From the NCBI RefSeq assembly GCF_014647515.1, contig NZ_BMPI01000015.1:15699-65941 (forward strand): 50,243 bases of DNA, written 5' to 3'. Both the position numbers and the translations under genes were made by a program. Under the pieces are notes generated by a model. It was not told the origin of the DNA, made no database searches, and saw only the letters and a program-made list of their open reading frames with translations. Every line of letters starts with the position of its first letter. Position 1 is the stretch's first letter. This DNA comes from Dactylosporangium sucinum. GTDB taxonomy: Bacteria; Actinomycetota; Actinomycetes; Mycobacteriales; Micromonosporaceae. Shown in pieces: positions 40,629 through 47,700 of this stretch.

Positions 40629-41258
40629 GTGTTCGCTCCCGGGCAGATCGCCGCGCGGCGGTACCATCGTGGCCCGCACCTCACCTGGGCCCAGGCCACG
40701 ATCGTGGTCACCGACGACGAGCGCGGGCTGCTGCTGTGGCTGCCGGAGGGGGCCGACTTCGCCTGCCGGGTCGAGCCCGACGGCGAGCCGCTGCGGTCCG
40801 GCCCGACGATCGAGTCCTACGGCGCCGCGCGCCTCGCGCTGCGCACCTGGCGGCACACGAGCATGCTCCAGCTGCACCCGCCGGGCGCCGCCCACTCGGT
40901 GTGGTGGCGCTTCACCGGGGGCGCGTTCACCGGGTGGTACGTCAACCTGGAGACGCCGCTCGTGCGCCGCGACGGCGGGATCGACATCGTCGACCACCAC
41001 CTCGACATCGTGGTCGCGCCCGACCGGAGCTGGCAGTGGAAGGACGAGCAGGACTTCGCCGACTGCACCGGCGTGCCGGGCTTCTGGACCGCGGACGAGG
41101 CGGCCGTGATCCGGGCCGAGGGGCTGCGGGTGGTCGCGGCCGTGGAGGCCGGGCGGTTTCCGTTCGACGGCACCCTGTGCGGCTTCCGGCCCGACCCCGC
41201 CTGGCCGCGGCCGGGGCTGGGCGCCGAATCGCTCTCAGTTTCGCCTGGTGGGGGTTAG
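40629..41258 (+). CDS. DUF402 protein, FomD-like
   Basis: A 209-residue protein with the DUF402 core WYVNLETPLVRRDGGIDIVD and HHLDIVVAPDRSWQWKDEQD, containing the acidic and His residues that bind divalent metal in FomD-type phosphatases. Family members hydrolyse nucleoside diphosphates or similar esters. The substrate here is unknown. It is probably leaderless from TAGTAT and divergent from the GIY-YIG gene. Confidence 0.85.
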   Translation: MFAPGQIAARRYHRGPHLTWAQATIVVTDDERGLLLWLPEGADFACRVEPDGEPLRSGPTIESYGAARLALRTWRHTSMLQLHPPGAAHSVWWRFTGGAFTGWYVNLETPLVRRDGGIDIVDHHLDIVVAPDRSWQWKDEQDFADCTGVPGFWTADEAAVIRAEGLRVVAAVEAGRFPFDGTLCGFRPDPAWPRPGLGAESLSVSPGGG

Positions 41259-41322
41259 GTTGGTGGCGAAGGGGTAGGTCGCCGCTCGGCAAACGACCGG
41301 TTGATCACGCACGGGGCACCTG

Positions 41323-41484
41323 ATGACGTTGAAGAAGACGCTGACGTTCGCCGCATGGGCGTTCGTCATCTATTTCGTAGCCTTCCGCCCGGACGCCGCG
41401 GCCAATGTCGTCCGCGGGATCGGGGGACTGATCGCCACCCTCGCCCGCGGGTTCGGCGACTTCTTCGCCAGGCTGATCACCTGA
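41323..41484 (+). CDS. 53-residue small membrane protein
   Basis: Reads MTLKKTLTFAAWAFVIYFVA, then FRPDAAANVVRGIGGLIATL and ARGFGDFFARLIT. One N-terminal transmembrane helix is followed by an amphipathic helix. I recall close analogues of this layout as small hypothetical proteins in other actinomycetes. Function unknown. ATG 41323 has only a weak GGGG upstream. A long palindrome lies 22 bp past the stop. Confidence 0.65.
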   Translation: MTLKKTLTFAAWAFVIYFVAFRPDAAANVVRGIGGLIATLARGFGDFFARLIT

Positions 41485-41506
41485 CGCGGTGTCCGCCCCC
41501 ATCCTT

Positions 41507-41581
41507 GTCGATCTTGCAGTTGTGGTGCCGGGACACTCCCTGAATGTCCGGTTCATCCGGCACCACAACTGCAAGATCGAC
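41507..41581. repeat. Long palindromic element, copy 2
   Basis: Perfect 25-bp arms at 41507-41531 and 41557-41581 around a 25-nt loop. The arm core is GATCTTGCAGTTGTGGT. It lies between convergent gene ends and could be a bidirectional terminator. The loop holds its own small dyad GGACA/TGTCC. See copy 1 at 36614-36688. Confidence 0.85.
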
Positions 41582-41597
41582 GCGAGGCGACGGCGGC

Positions 41598-42851
41598 CTA
41601 GCGGGTCCGGAAGGTCAGGCGGAGGATGCGGTCGTCGTCGACGGTCGGGCCGCCCGGCCGGCGCCCGTCCCGGTTCGACGTGGTGATCCAGAGGCTGCCG
41701 TCGGGCGCGTTGATCGCCGTGCGGAGGCGGCCGTACTTCGTGTACAGCGCCTCGACGGGCTTGCCCGCGACGCCGGCCGCCGGGCGCCAGCGGATCTGCG
41801 CCGTCGCCGCGGGGCCGCCGGCCACCACCGGGCTGTTGATGTCGGCGGTGATCGTGTGGTTCAGCGGCACCAGGTAGATGCGCTGGCCGCGCAGGCAGGT
41901 GACGACCGCGGTGCCGCCGAGGATCGCCACGCCGGAGGCGACGCCGATCTCGGGTCGCCAGGCGGCGATCGGGTCGGTGTACTTCGGCTTGCCGCCAATG
42001 CCCTCGACCATCGGCCAGCCGTAGTTGCGGCCCGGCTGGATGAGGTTCAGCTCGTCCCACACGGCCTCGCCGATCTCGGACGAGTACAGCCGGCCGTCGG
42101 CGTCCCACGCCAGGCCCTCCGGGTTGCGGTGGCCGTAGGAGTACACGAGCGAGTTCTTGAACGGGTTGCCCGGGGCCGGCTTCCCCTCGGTCGTCATGCG
42201 CAGGATCTTGCCGCCGAGGCTGGCCAGGTTCTGGGCGCTGTCGGTGTGGGAGGCCTCGCCGGTGGTGGCGTAGAGGTACCCGTCGGGGCCGAACGCGAGC
42301 CGGCCGCCGTCGTGGATGCCGCTCTTCGGGATGCCGGTGACGATCGGCTTCGGCTTCTTGCCCAGGACCAGCTTCGCGATCCGGTTGTCGTCGTCGGTGG
42401 TGTAGTAGATGTACAGCGTGTTGTCGCGCTTGAAGTCCGGCGACGCGGCGACGCCCAGCAGGCCGCCCTCGTTGTCGGCGGTCGACTCGGTGATCCGGGC
42501 GACCTGGGTGACCGTCAGGTCGCCGCTCTCGTCGCGGTCCGGCCCGATCCGCAGGATGCGTCCGGTGCCGCGCTCGGTGACGATGCCGGCACCGTCGGGC
42601 AGGAACGTGACGCCCCACGGCACGGTCAGGTGCCGGGCGAGCACGCTCACCTCGACCTGGGCGTCCGCGCCGGCGGACGGGTCGGCCGGGCCGTGGTTGA
42701 AGTCGGTGGGATCGGTGACGGGCGAGTTGGTGACCTTGGCTACGGACTTCGGCGAGGTACACCCGGTCAGTAGGACGGCCACCAGCAGTACACCGGCCGC
42801 GGCAGAACGCACCGGGACACCATTGCCGACGTTCGGGCGGACCTCCCTCAC
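41598..42851 (-). CDS. PQQ-dependent sugar dehydrogenase, lipoprotein
   Basis: A 417-residue exported GSDH-type propeller. The signal peptide ends in lipobox VLLTGC, so the protein is lipid-anchored outside. Family motifs: LTVPWGVTFLPDG, NEGGLLGVAASPDF, GIHDGGRLAFGPDGYLYATT, YSYGHRNPEGLAWD and IQPGRNYGWP, with the catalytic His in SGIHDGGR. It oxidises aldoses with PQQ. The start is uncertain: GTG 42851 is 12 nt after a minus-strand GATTAT box, while GTG 42812 would give a short signal peptide. Confidence 0.88.
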   Translation of the reverse strand: MREVRPNVGNGVPVRSAAAGVLLVAVLLTGCTSPKSVAKVTNSPVTDPTDFNHGPADPSAGADAQVEVSVLARHLTVPWGVTFLPDGAGIVTERGTGRILRIGPDRDESGDLTVTQVARITESTADNEGGLLGVAASPDFKRDNTLYIYYTTDDDNRIAKLVLGKKPKPIVTGIPKSGIHDGGRLAFGPDGYLYATTGEASHTDSAQNLASLGGKILRMTTEGKPAPGNPFKNSLVYSYGHRNPEGLAWDADGRLYSSEIGEAVWDELNLIQPGRNYGWPMVEGIGGKPKYTDPIAAWRPEIGVASGVAILGGTAVVTCLRGQRIYLVPLNHTITADINSPVVAGGPAATAQIRWRPAAGVAGKPVEALYTKYGRLRTAINAPDGSLWITTSNRDGRRPGGPTVDDDRILRLTFRTR

Positions 42852-42862
42852 CCGCGGCGACG

Positions 42863-42869
42863 GATAATC
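42863..42869. promoter_or_regulatory. Overlapping divergent -10 boxes
   Basis: Plus strand GATAAT (42863-42868) is 7 nt before GTG 42876. Minus strand GATTAT (42869 to 42864) faces the dehydrogenase gene. The two share an AT-rich core, so one opening site may serve both directions. Confidence 0.5.
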
Positions 42870-42875
42870 GGGTTT

Positions 42876-43463
42876 GTGCACTATTGCGAGCGCTGCGCTG
42901 ACCCGACCGTCATGGCACCCGAGGGTGACGAGGCGGTGTGCCCCGTGTGCGGGGAGCGCCGGCCGGCCCGCCGGCTGCCCGCGTTCGTGGTCACCGGGGC
43001 GTCCGCGGCGGGCAAGACCACGGTCCTGCCGCACCTCGTCGCCGAGCTGCCCGAGTGCGTGGTGTTCGACGTCGACTGGCTGATCGGGCCGTTCCGCCGG
43101 GCGTGCTCGTTCGGCGAGGTGGACTGGCCGGCGTTCCGCGACGCGTGGCTAGCGGTGGCCCACGGCGCCGCGCAGGGCGGCCGGTCGGCGGTGCTGCTCG
43201 GCCCCTTCGTGCCGGCGCAGCTCGCCGACCTGCCGGCGCTGCGCTGGCAGTCGGCGGTGCACTTCGCGGTGCTCGACTGCGCCGACGAGGTGCGCCGGGC
43301 GCGGCTCGAGGCGCGCCCGGCGTGGCGGGAACGGGACGTCGACTCGCACCTGGCGTTCGCCGCGCACCTGCGCTCGACGCTGTCGCCGGTGCTGCGCACC
43401 GACGGCCCGACGCCGGAGGCTACCGCCCGCTCGCTGGCGGCGTGGGTGCGCGGCCTGCTGTGA
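42876..43463 (+). CDS. P-loop kinase with N-terminal zinc ribbon
   Basis: A 195-residue protein. The N-terminal CERC and CPVCG form a zinc ribbon, followed by an AAA/nucleotide-kinase P-loop VVTGASAAGKTTVLPHL, then VVFDVDWLIGPF and a Walker B-like region. LEARPAWRERDVDSHLAF is the LID-like segment seen in small-molecule kinases. The substrate is unknown. It starts at GTG 42876, probably leaderless. Its last 44 bp overlap the convergent DUF4180 gene. Confidence 0.82.
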   Translation: MHYCERCADPTVMAPEGDEAVCPVCGERRPARRLPAFVVTGASAAGKTTVLPHLVAELPECVVFDVDWLIGPFRRACSFGEVDWPAFRDAWLAVAHGAAQGGRSAVLLGPFVPAQLADLPALRWQSAVHFAVLDCADEVRRARLEARPAWRERDVDSHLAFAAHLRSTLSPVLRTDGPTPEATARSLAAWVRGLL

Positions 43464-43815
43464 GCCGGGCCTCGAGCGCGTCGAGGTCCCTGAGGAACCA
43501 GATGTGGTTGCCGCCGTTCGACTCGCGCACGAGCGCCTGGAGCGCCTCGCTCTGCCGGGTGTGCTCGTCGATGTCGCCGATGACGGCGAGGCGCAGGTGA
43601 TAGTTGACGAACTTCTGCATGACCTCGCCGGCGAAGCGGGTGCCGAGCCGGAAGAACCGCTCGTCGAGGCGGTTCGCCGGGACGGCGACCACCTCGGCCC
43701 CGGCGAACGCCGCTCCGATGAGGTCGAGGGCGTCCTGCTCGGTCGCGACCGGCGGGCCCGCGGGGTCGCAGACGAGCACGGTCGTGGCGCCGAGCTGCCG
43801 GATCTCGTCAGCCAT
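43420..43815 (-). CDS. DUF4180 protein
   Basis: A 131-residue protein with DUF4180 landmarks: DALDLIGAAFAGAEVVAVPA, RLDERFFRLGTRFAGEVMQK, KFVNYHLRLAVIGDIDEHT and ESNGGNHIWFLRD. Function unknown; related proteins often sit beside HTH regulators, as here. ATG 43815 lies 8 bp inside the end of the upstream HTH gene, so the pair is translationally coupled. Confidence 0.85.
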   Translation of the reverse strand: MADEIRQLGATTVLVCDPAGPPVATEQDALDLIGAAFAGAEVVAVPANRLDERFFRLGTRFAGEVMQKFVNYHLRLAVIGDIDEHTRQSEALQALVRESNGGNHIWFLRDLDALEARLTAGRAPTPPASGR

Positions 43816-44239
43816 CGTTCCCCTCCAGGATCGCGTCGAGGAGCCGCAGCATCTCCGCGGTCGTCCCCGCTCCACCGATGATGATGATCTTCATCCGCTC
43901 CCGCTCGGGGTCGTGCACGACCTGCACGCGCAGCGGCTCGTCCGCGGCCCCGCGACCGTTCGCGCCGGCGATCACGAGCGTCTCGACCCGGTCGGCGGTG
44001 CGCCGGTCGACGCCGTCGACCTGCACGATGCTCGACACCTCGGCGAGCGGCCGCACGTGCTCGCGCGGCGACGGCTCGGCGATCCCGGTGAGCGCGTCGA
44101 GGTCGGCGCCGTTGATCCGGTACTGCTTGCCGATCCGCACCGCCTTCAGCCGCCCGGTGCGGATATACCCCCGGACGGTGCGCACGTGCAGGTTCAGCCG
44201 CTCCGCCACCTGCTCCACGGAGTACAAGTCATCCCTCAT
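43808..44239 (-). CDS. MerR/excisionase-like HTH protein
   Basis: A 143-residue protein. The N-terminal 50 residues are an excisionase-type winged HTH (YSVEQVAERLNLHVRTVRGYI and TGRLKAVRIGKQYRINGADL). The C-terminal part is beta-rich (VETLVIAGANGRGAADEPLR, RMKIIIIGGAGTTAEMLRLL) and may bind a ligand or the DUF4180 partner. ATG 44239 follows a GGGGAG sequence. It is divergent from the ArsR operon across a 95-bp control region. Confidence 0.82.
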   Translation of the reverse strand: MRDDLYSVEQVAERLNLHVRTVRGYIRTGRLKAVRIGKQYRINGADLDALTGIAEPSPREHVRPLAEVSSIVQVDGVDRRTADRVETLVIAGANGRGAADEPLRVQVVHDPERERMKIIIIGGAGTTAEMLRLLDAILEGNDG

Positions 44240-44286
44240 CGCTCCCCATCCTACCTGATGTCGACCGGATAGGGAGTGTTGCATTT

Positions 44287-44327
44287 ACAACCAAATAGTT
44301 GTGCAACGGATTGGTTGTGGATAGGGT
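44287..44327 (+). promoter_or_regulatory. ArsR promoter and operator
   Basis: -35 TTGTGC (44299-44304), 17-bp spacer and -10 TAGGGT (44322-44327), which is 7 nt before GTG 44335. Inverted arms ACAACCAA (44287-44294) and TTGGTTGT (44311-44318) flank and overlap the -35, with GTTG/CAAC in the centre. This fits ArsR autorepression and could also affect the divergent HTH gene. Confidence 0.6.
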
Positions 44328-44334
44328 CGCAGGC

Positions 44335-44679
44335 GTGGTTGTGGCTGAGGATGAACTGAGTCTCGTGTTTGCCGCGCTCGCCGACCCCACGCGGCGGGCC
44401 ATCCTGGAGCGGCTCGCCGACGGGGACGCCACCGTGCAGCAGCTCGCCGAGCCGTTCGCGATGTCGCAGCAGGCCGTCTCCAAGCATCTGAAGGTGCTCG
44501 AACGGGCCCGGCTCATCTCGCGCTCGCGGAGCGCGCAGGCCCGGCCCTGCACGCTCGACGGCGAGCACCTGGACGCGGCCGTCTCGTGGATCGAGCGGCA
44601 CCGCCAGGTCTGGGCCGACCGGCACGACCGGCTCGAGGCCCACATCGAACGGCTTCGCAGCACAGGGAGGACACCATGA
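44335..44679 (+). CDS. ArsR-family transcriptional regulator
   Basis: A 114-residue winged-helix repressor: LVFAALADPTRRAILERLAD, VQQLAEPFAMSQQAVSKHLK and VLERARLISRSRSAQ. It lacks the CVC metal motif of classical ArsR and belongs to the group that accompanies AHSA1-type proteins. The ATGA junction with the next gene indicates coupling. The GTG start is set by the TAGGGT box 7 nt upstream. Confidence 0.9.
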   Translation: MVVAEDELSLVFAALADPTRRAILERLADGDATVQQLAEPFAMSQQAVSKHLKVLERARLISRSRSAQARPCTLDGEHLDAAVSWIERHRQVWADRHDRLEAHIERLRSTGRTP

Positions 44680-45116
44680 GCGAGCTCACCTTCCGGCGGG
44701 TCCACCGCGCCTCGCCGGAGCTGCTGTTCGACTGCATGACGACGCCGGAGCACCTGGCGCAGTTCTGGGGGCCGGCCGGGACCACGACGCCGGTCGAGAA
44801 CATCACGGTCGACCTGCGGCCCGGCGGGGTGTTCGAGACCACGATGGTGAACGACAGCGACGGCGGCACCTACACCATGCGCGCCGTCTACACCGAGGTC
44901 AGCCGGCCCGACCGGCTCGCGTGGGTGGAGCCCGACGTCGAGGGCGGGATGACCACGACGATCACGTTCGTCGACCTCGAGGACGGGCGGACCGAGGTCG
45001 TCACGCACCAGACCAACGTCCCCGAGCAGTATCGCTCCCCCGCGGCCCGCGCGGGCTTCCAGACCAGCCTCGACCGTTTCGACGTCTACCTGCAGCGACT
45101 CACGAACGGAGCGTGA
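44676..45116 (+). CDS. SRPBCC/AHSA1-family protein
   Basis: A 146-residue START-like protein: FRRVHRASPELLFDCMTTPEHLAQFWGP is the family opening, followed by DLRPGGVFETTMVN, PDRLAWVEPDVEGG and TTTITFVDLEDGRTEVVTHQ. GGGAGG lies 5 nt before ATG 44676. ArsR-AHSA1 pairs are a common conserved operon; the ligand is not known. It is coupled to ArsR and lies 6 bp before the hydrolase gene. Confidence 0.88.
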   Translation: MSELTFRRVHRASPELLFDCMTTPEHLAQFWGPAGTTTPVENITVDLRPGGVFETTMVNDSDGGTYTMRAVYTEVSRPDRLAWVEPDVEGGMTTTITFVDLEDGRTEVVTHQTNVPEQYRSPAARAGFQTSLDRFDVYLQRLTNGA

Positions 45117-45122
45117 CCAGAC

Positions 45123-45869
45123 ATGCCGACCGTCACCTCGGCCGACGGAACCCGGATCGCGTACGAGCGCGGCGGCAGCGGCCCCGCACTCGTCCTCGTC
45201 GACGGCGCGATGTGCTACCGCGCCGGCGGCCCGATGCGTCCGCTCGCGGCCCAGCTCACCGAGCACTTCACCGTGTACGCCTACGACCGGCGGGGACGGG
45301 GCGAGAGCGGCGACACCCTGCCCTACGCGCCGGAGCGCGAGGTCGAGGACCTCCACGCGCTCGTCGACGCGGCCGGCGGGGACGCGTACCTCTGCGGCAT
45401 CTCCTCGGGTGCCGCGCTCGTCATGCTCGCATCGAGCAGGGCCCGGGCGATCGTCCTGTACGAGCCGCCCCTGCACGCAACGCACGACGACGACTACACC
45501 AAGCAGCTCACCGAGCTGCTTGACGAGGGGCGCAAGGGCGACGCCGTGGCGTTGTTCATGGCGAAGGTCGGCATGCCGGCCGAGGTCGTCGCCGGGTTCC
45601 GGGCCTCACCCGGCTGGGCGCCGCTGGAGGCGATCGGGCACACGCTCGCCTACGACGACGCCGTCCTGCGGCACTGGCGGCCGGCGGCCGTGCGGACGCT
45701 CGTGGTGAGCGGCGGCGCGAGCCCGCAGGGCCTGCGCGACGGGGCGAGGATCGCCGCCGGGGCCGTGCCGGGCGCGCGGGAGCGGGTCCTCGACGGCCAG
45801 ACGCACGACGTCGACCCGGCGGCGCTGGCCCCGGTGCTGGTCGAGTTCCTGCTGGCAGGCGACCGCTAA
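45123..45869 (+). CDS. Alpha/beta hydrolase
   Basis: A 248-residue alpha/beta-fold protein: RIAYERGGSGPALVLVDGAM, YAYDRRGRGESGD and nucleophile elbow YLCGISSGAAL. The His region is DGQTHDVDPAAL. It is third in the ArsR operon. The reaction is unknown; several relatives are esterases or lactonases. Its TAA stop is also the start of a TAAACT box ahead of the next gene. Confidence 0.85.
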   Translation: MPTVTSADGTRIAYERGGSGPALVLVDGAMCYRAGGPMRPLAAQLTEHFTVYAYDRRGRGESGDTLPYAPEREVEDLHALVDAAGGDAYLCGISSGAALVMLASSRARAIVLYEPPLHATHDDDYTKQLTELLDEGRKGDAVALFMAKVGMPAEVVAGFRASPGWAPLEAIGHTLAYDDAVLRHWRPAAVRTLVVSGGASPQGLRDGARIAAGAVPGARERVLDGQTHDVDPAALAPVLVEFLLAGDR

Positions 45870-45880
45870 ACTCGGTCGGC

Positions 45881-46216
45881 ATGACGACCCTGACCCGCCG
45901 CATCGCCCGCAAAGCCACCGTGGTCACCGCCGCCATCGTCCTGGGCCTGGGCGGACTCACCGCCTGCTCCACGGACAACGTCGAGTGCTCGACGAACGCC
46001 TGCACGGTCACCTTCGACCGCGGCGTCGAGGCCGAGTCGTCGGTCCTCGGCGTCGACGTGAAGCTCGTGGGGGTGGACAACGGCGTCGTCAAGCTCGATG
46101 TGGCCGGCACCACCGTGAGCGTCCCGGTCGACGGCTCGACCGAGGCGCAGGGCTTCAACATCACGGTCCAGGAAGTCACCGACAAGAACGTCGTGATCCG
46201 CATCCAGACCAGCTGA
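45881..46216 (+). CDS. Small lipoprotein
   Basis: A 111-residue lipoprotein. Signal MTTLTRRIARKATVVTAAIV with lipobox GLTAC near residue 29. The mature part has two further Cys (VECSTNACTVTFDRG) and a small beta domain. Function unknown. TAAACT at 45867-45872, partly formed by the upstream stop codon, is 8 nt before the ATG. Confidence 0.78.
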   Translation: MTTLTRRIARKATVVTAAIVLGLGGLTACSTDNVECSTNACTVTFDRGVEAESSVLGVDVKLVGVDNGVVKLDVAGTTVSVPVDGSTEAQGFNITVQEVTDKNVVIRIQTS

Positions 46217-46258
46217 TCGTCCAGAGTGGACACGGCGGCGGCCGGTTAGGCTGTCGCC

Positions 46259-46612
46259 GTGTCCTTTGTCGCCGGAGTCCTCGTCGGGCTCGTCGCCGCG
46301 TTGCACCTGTATTTCCTGGTGCTGGAGATGTTCCTGTGGACGGCGCCCCGCACGCGGGCGGCGTTCGGCACCACCGCGGAGTTCGCCGAGGCGAGCCGGA
46401 CGCTCGCCGCCAACCAGGGGCTCTACAACGGCTTCCTCGCGGCCGGCCTGATCTGGGGACTGATCGACCGGTCGGTGCCGTTCCAGGCGTTCTTCCTCGG
46501 GTGCGTGATCGTCGCCGGGATCTACGGCGCCGCGACCGCGAGCCGGCGCATCCTGTTCGTCCAGGCCGTCCCCGGTGCGCTCGCCCTGGCCGCGGTACTG
46601 CTGGCGCGATAA
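46259..46612 (+). CDS. DUF1304 membrane protein
   Basis: A 117-residue membrane protein with four helices. The family motifs are VLVGLVAALHLYFLVLEMFLW, EASRTLAANQGLYNGFLAAGL and FFLGCVIVAGIYGA. Function unknown. TAGGCT (46247-46252) is 6 nt before GTG 46259. Its TAA stop lies within the -10 box GATAAC of the next gene. Confidence 0.88.
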   Translation: MSFVAGVLVGLVAALHLYFLVLEMFLWTAPRTRAAFGTTAEFAEASRTLAANQGLYNGFLAAGLIWGLIDRSVPFQAFFLGCVIVAGIYGAATASRRILFVQAVPGALALAAVLLAR

Positions 46613-46620
46613 CGAACAGC

Positions 46621-47469
46621 GTGGATCCGCTCTCCGGGGTTGAGCGCGTCGGGTGGCAACGGCTGCACCACGCCTACGGGACGGCGCAGGACGTGCCCGG
46701 GCGCCTGCGGTCGCTGCTGAGCGCCGATGCCGGCGAGCGACTGGACGCACGGCAGGCGCTGGCCCACACCGTCTACCACCAGGGGACCCGGTGGGAGGCC
46801 AGCCAGGCCGTGGTGCCGTGGCTGGTCGCGCTCGTCGACGACGCCGGCACGCCCGAGCGCGGGAGCGTGCTCGGGCTGCTGGACGCCGTCGCGATCGGGG
46901 ACCGGCGGGACGACCAGCTGCCGTTCGACGCCGCCGTCGCCTTCGCCGGCGAGGCCACCGGCGAGGAAGCGCGGTGGTTCGCCGGGCTTGAGGAGTGGTC
47001 GGACGAGGACATCGAGGCCGCGAATCGGGCGGCGGTGCGGTGGGAGGCCGACTGTTACCGGCGGGCCGCCGAGCACCTCGGCGCCGTCGTGCGGTGGGTG
47101 GCCGACCCCGACGACGCCGTCGCCGCCCGGGCCGCCGCGCTGCTCGCCTGGTTCCCGCCCACGCCTGCCGCCACGCGGGCGCTCGTGGACGTCCCGGCGG
47201 CTCGCACGGACGTGCGGCGCAGCGCCGACCTGGCGCTCGCCCACTCGACGGACGCCGATCCCGCGGTCGACGAGCGGCTCCGGGAGCTGCTGCCCGGCTT
47301 CACGGCGGCCGTCGCGCTCGCCTACCGGCGCGGGGACGCGCTGCCCGACGACGCGCTCGCGGTGCTCGTCGAGGGGGTCGACGCGGCCCTGCCGGCGGCC
47401 GTGCCCGGCTGGGAGCGGGCGCCGCGCGGGTTCGTCATGCTGGCGCTGCGGCGGCTCGGGCTCGGCTAG
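46621..47469 (+). CDS. HEAT-repeat-like hypothetical protein
   Basis: A 282-residue all-helical protein with irregular HEAT-like helical pairs (HQGTRWEASQAVVPWLVALV, DDAVAARAAALLAWFPPTPA, ARTDVRRSADLALAHSTDAD). No signal peptide. Such proteins are usually scaffolds or protein-binding; the function here is unknown. GTG 46621 is 7 nt after GATAAC, so it is probably leaderless. Confidence 0.7.
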   Translation: MDPLSGVERVGWQRLHHAYGTAQDVPGRLRSLLSADAGERLDARQALAHTVYHQGTRWEASQAVVPWLVALVDDAGTPERGSVLGLLDAVAIGDRRDDQLPFDAAVAFAGEATGEEARWFAGLEEWSDEDIEAANRAAVRWEADCYRRAAEHLGAVVRWVADPDDAVAARAAALLAWFPPTPAATRALVDVPAARTDVRRSADLALAHSTDADPAVDERLRELLPGFTAAVALAYRRGDALPDDALAVLVEGVDAALPAAVPGWERAPRGFVMLALRRLGLG

Positions 47470-47499
47470 CCGCAGGGTCGGCCGCCGCCGAGGAGGGGC

Positions 47500-47700
47500 T
47501 TGTCGCGACAATTCCGGGCCGGCGGGTGCTGGTTCACCGAGTGGGCCGGCAACCGCATCGGCCACGTCACGTCGGGCGGTGTGGTGACGGCGCATCCGCT
47601 GCCGACGCCGGACGCCGAGCCGCACGGGCTGACGATCGGCCCGGACGGCGCCGTTCGGGCCGCCCTGGAGATCGGTTCGCTGGTCCGGCTGGCTAGTTGA
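47500..47700 (+). pseudogene. C-terminal remnant of a Vgb-like streptogramin lyase
   Basis: A 66-codon open frame starting at a TTG with AGGAGG 5 nt upstream. From residue 10 it reads CWFTEWAGNRIGHVTSGGVV, then PLPTPDAEPHGLTIGPDG and LEIGSLVRL, which matches the last blade and a half of Vgb-type virginiamycin B lyase or related seven-bladed propellers. A full protein is near 290 residues, so about three quarters is missing. Active-site residues of Vgb lie outside the remnant. It overlaps the end of the convergent PAP2 gene by 8 bp. It may be a degraded gene or a recombined fragment. Confidence 0.6.

Noticed and set aside
47470..47500. Complete Vgb gene with a frameshift
   Set aside because: No matching propeller blades are visible in any frame upstream; the HEAT-like gene occupies that space.
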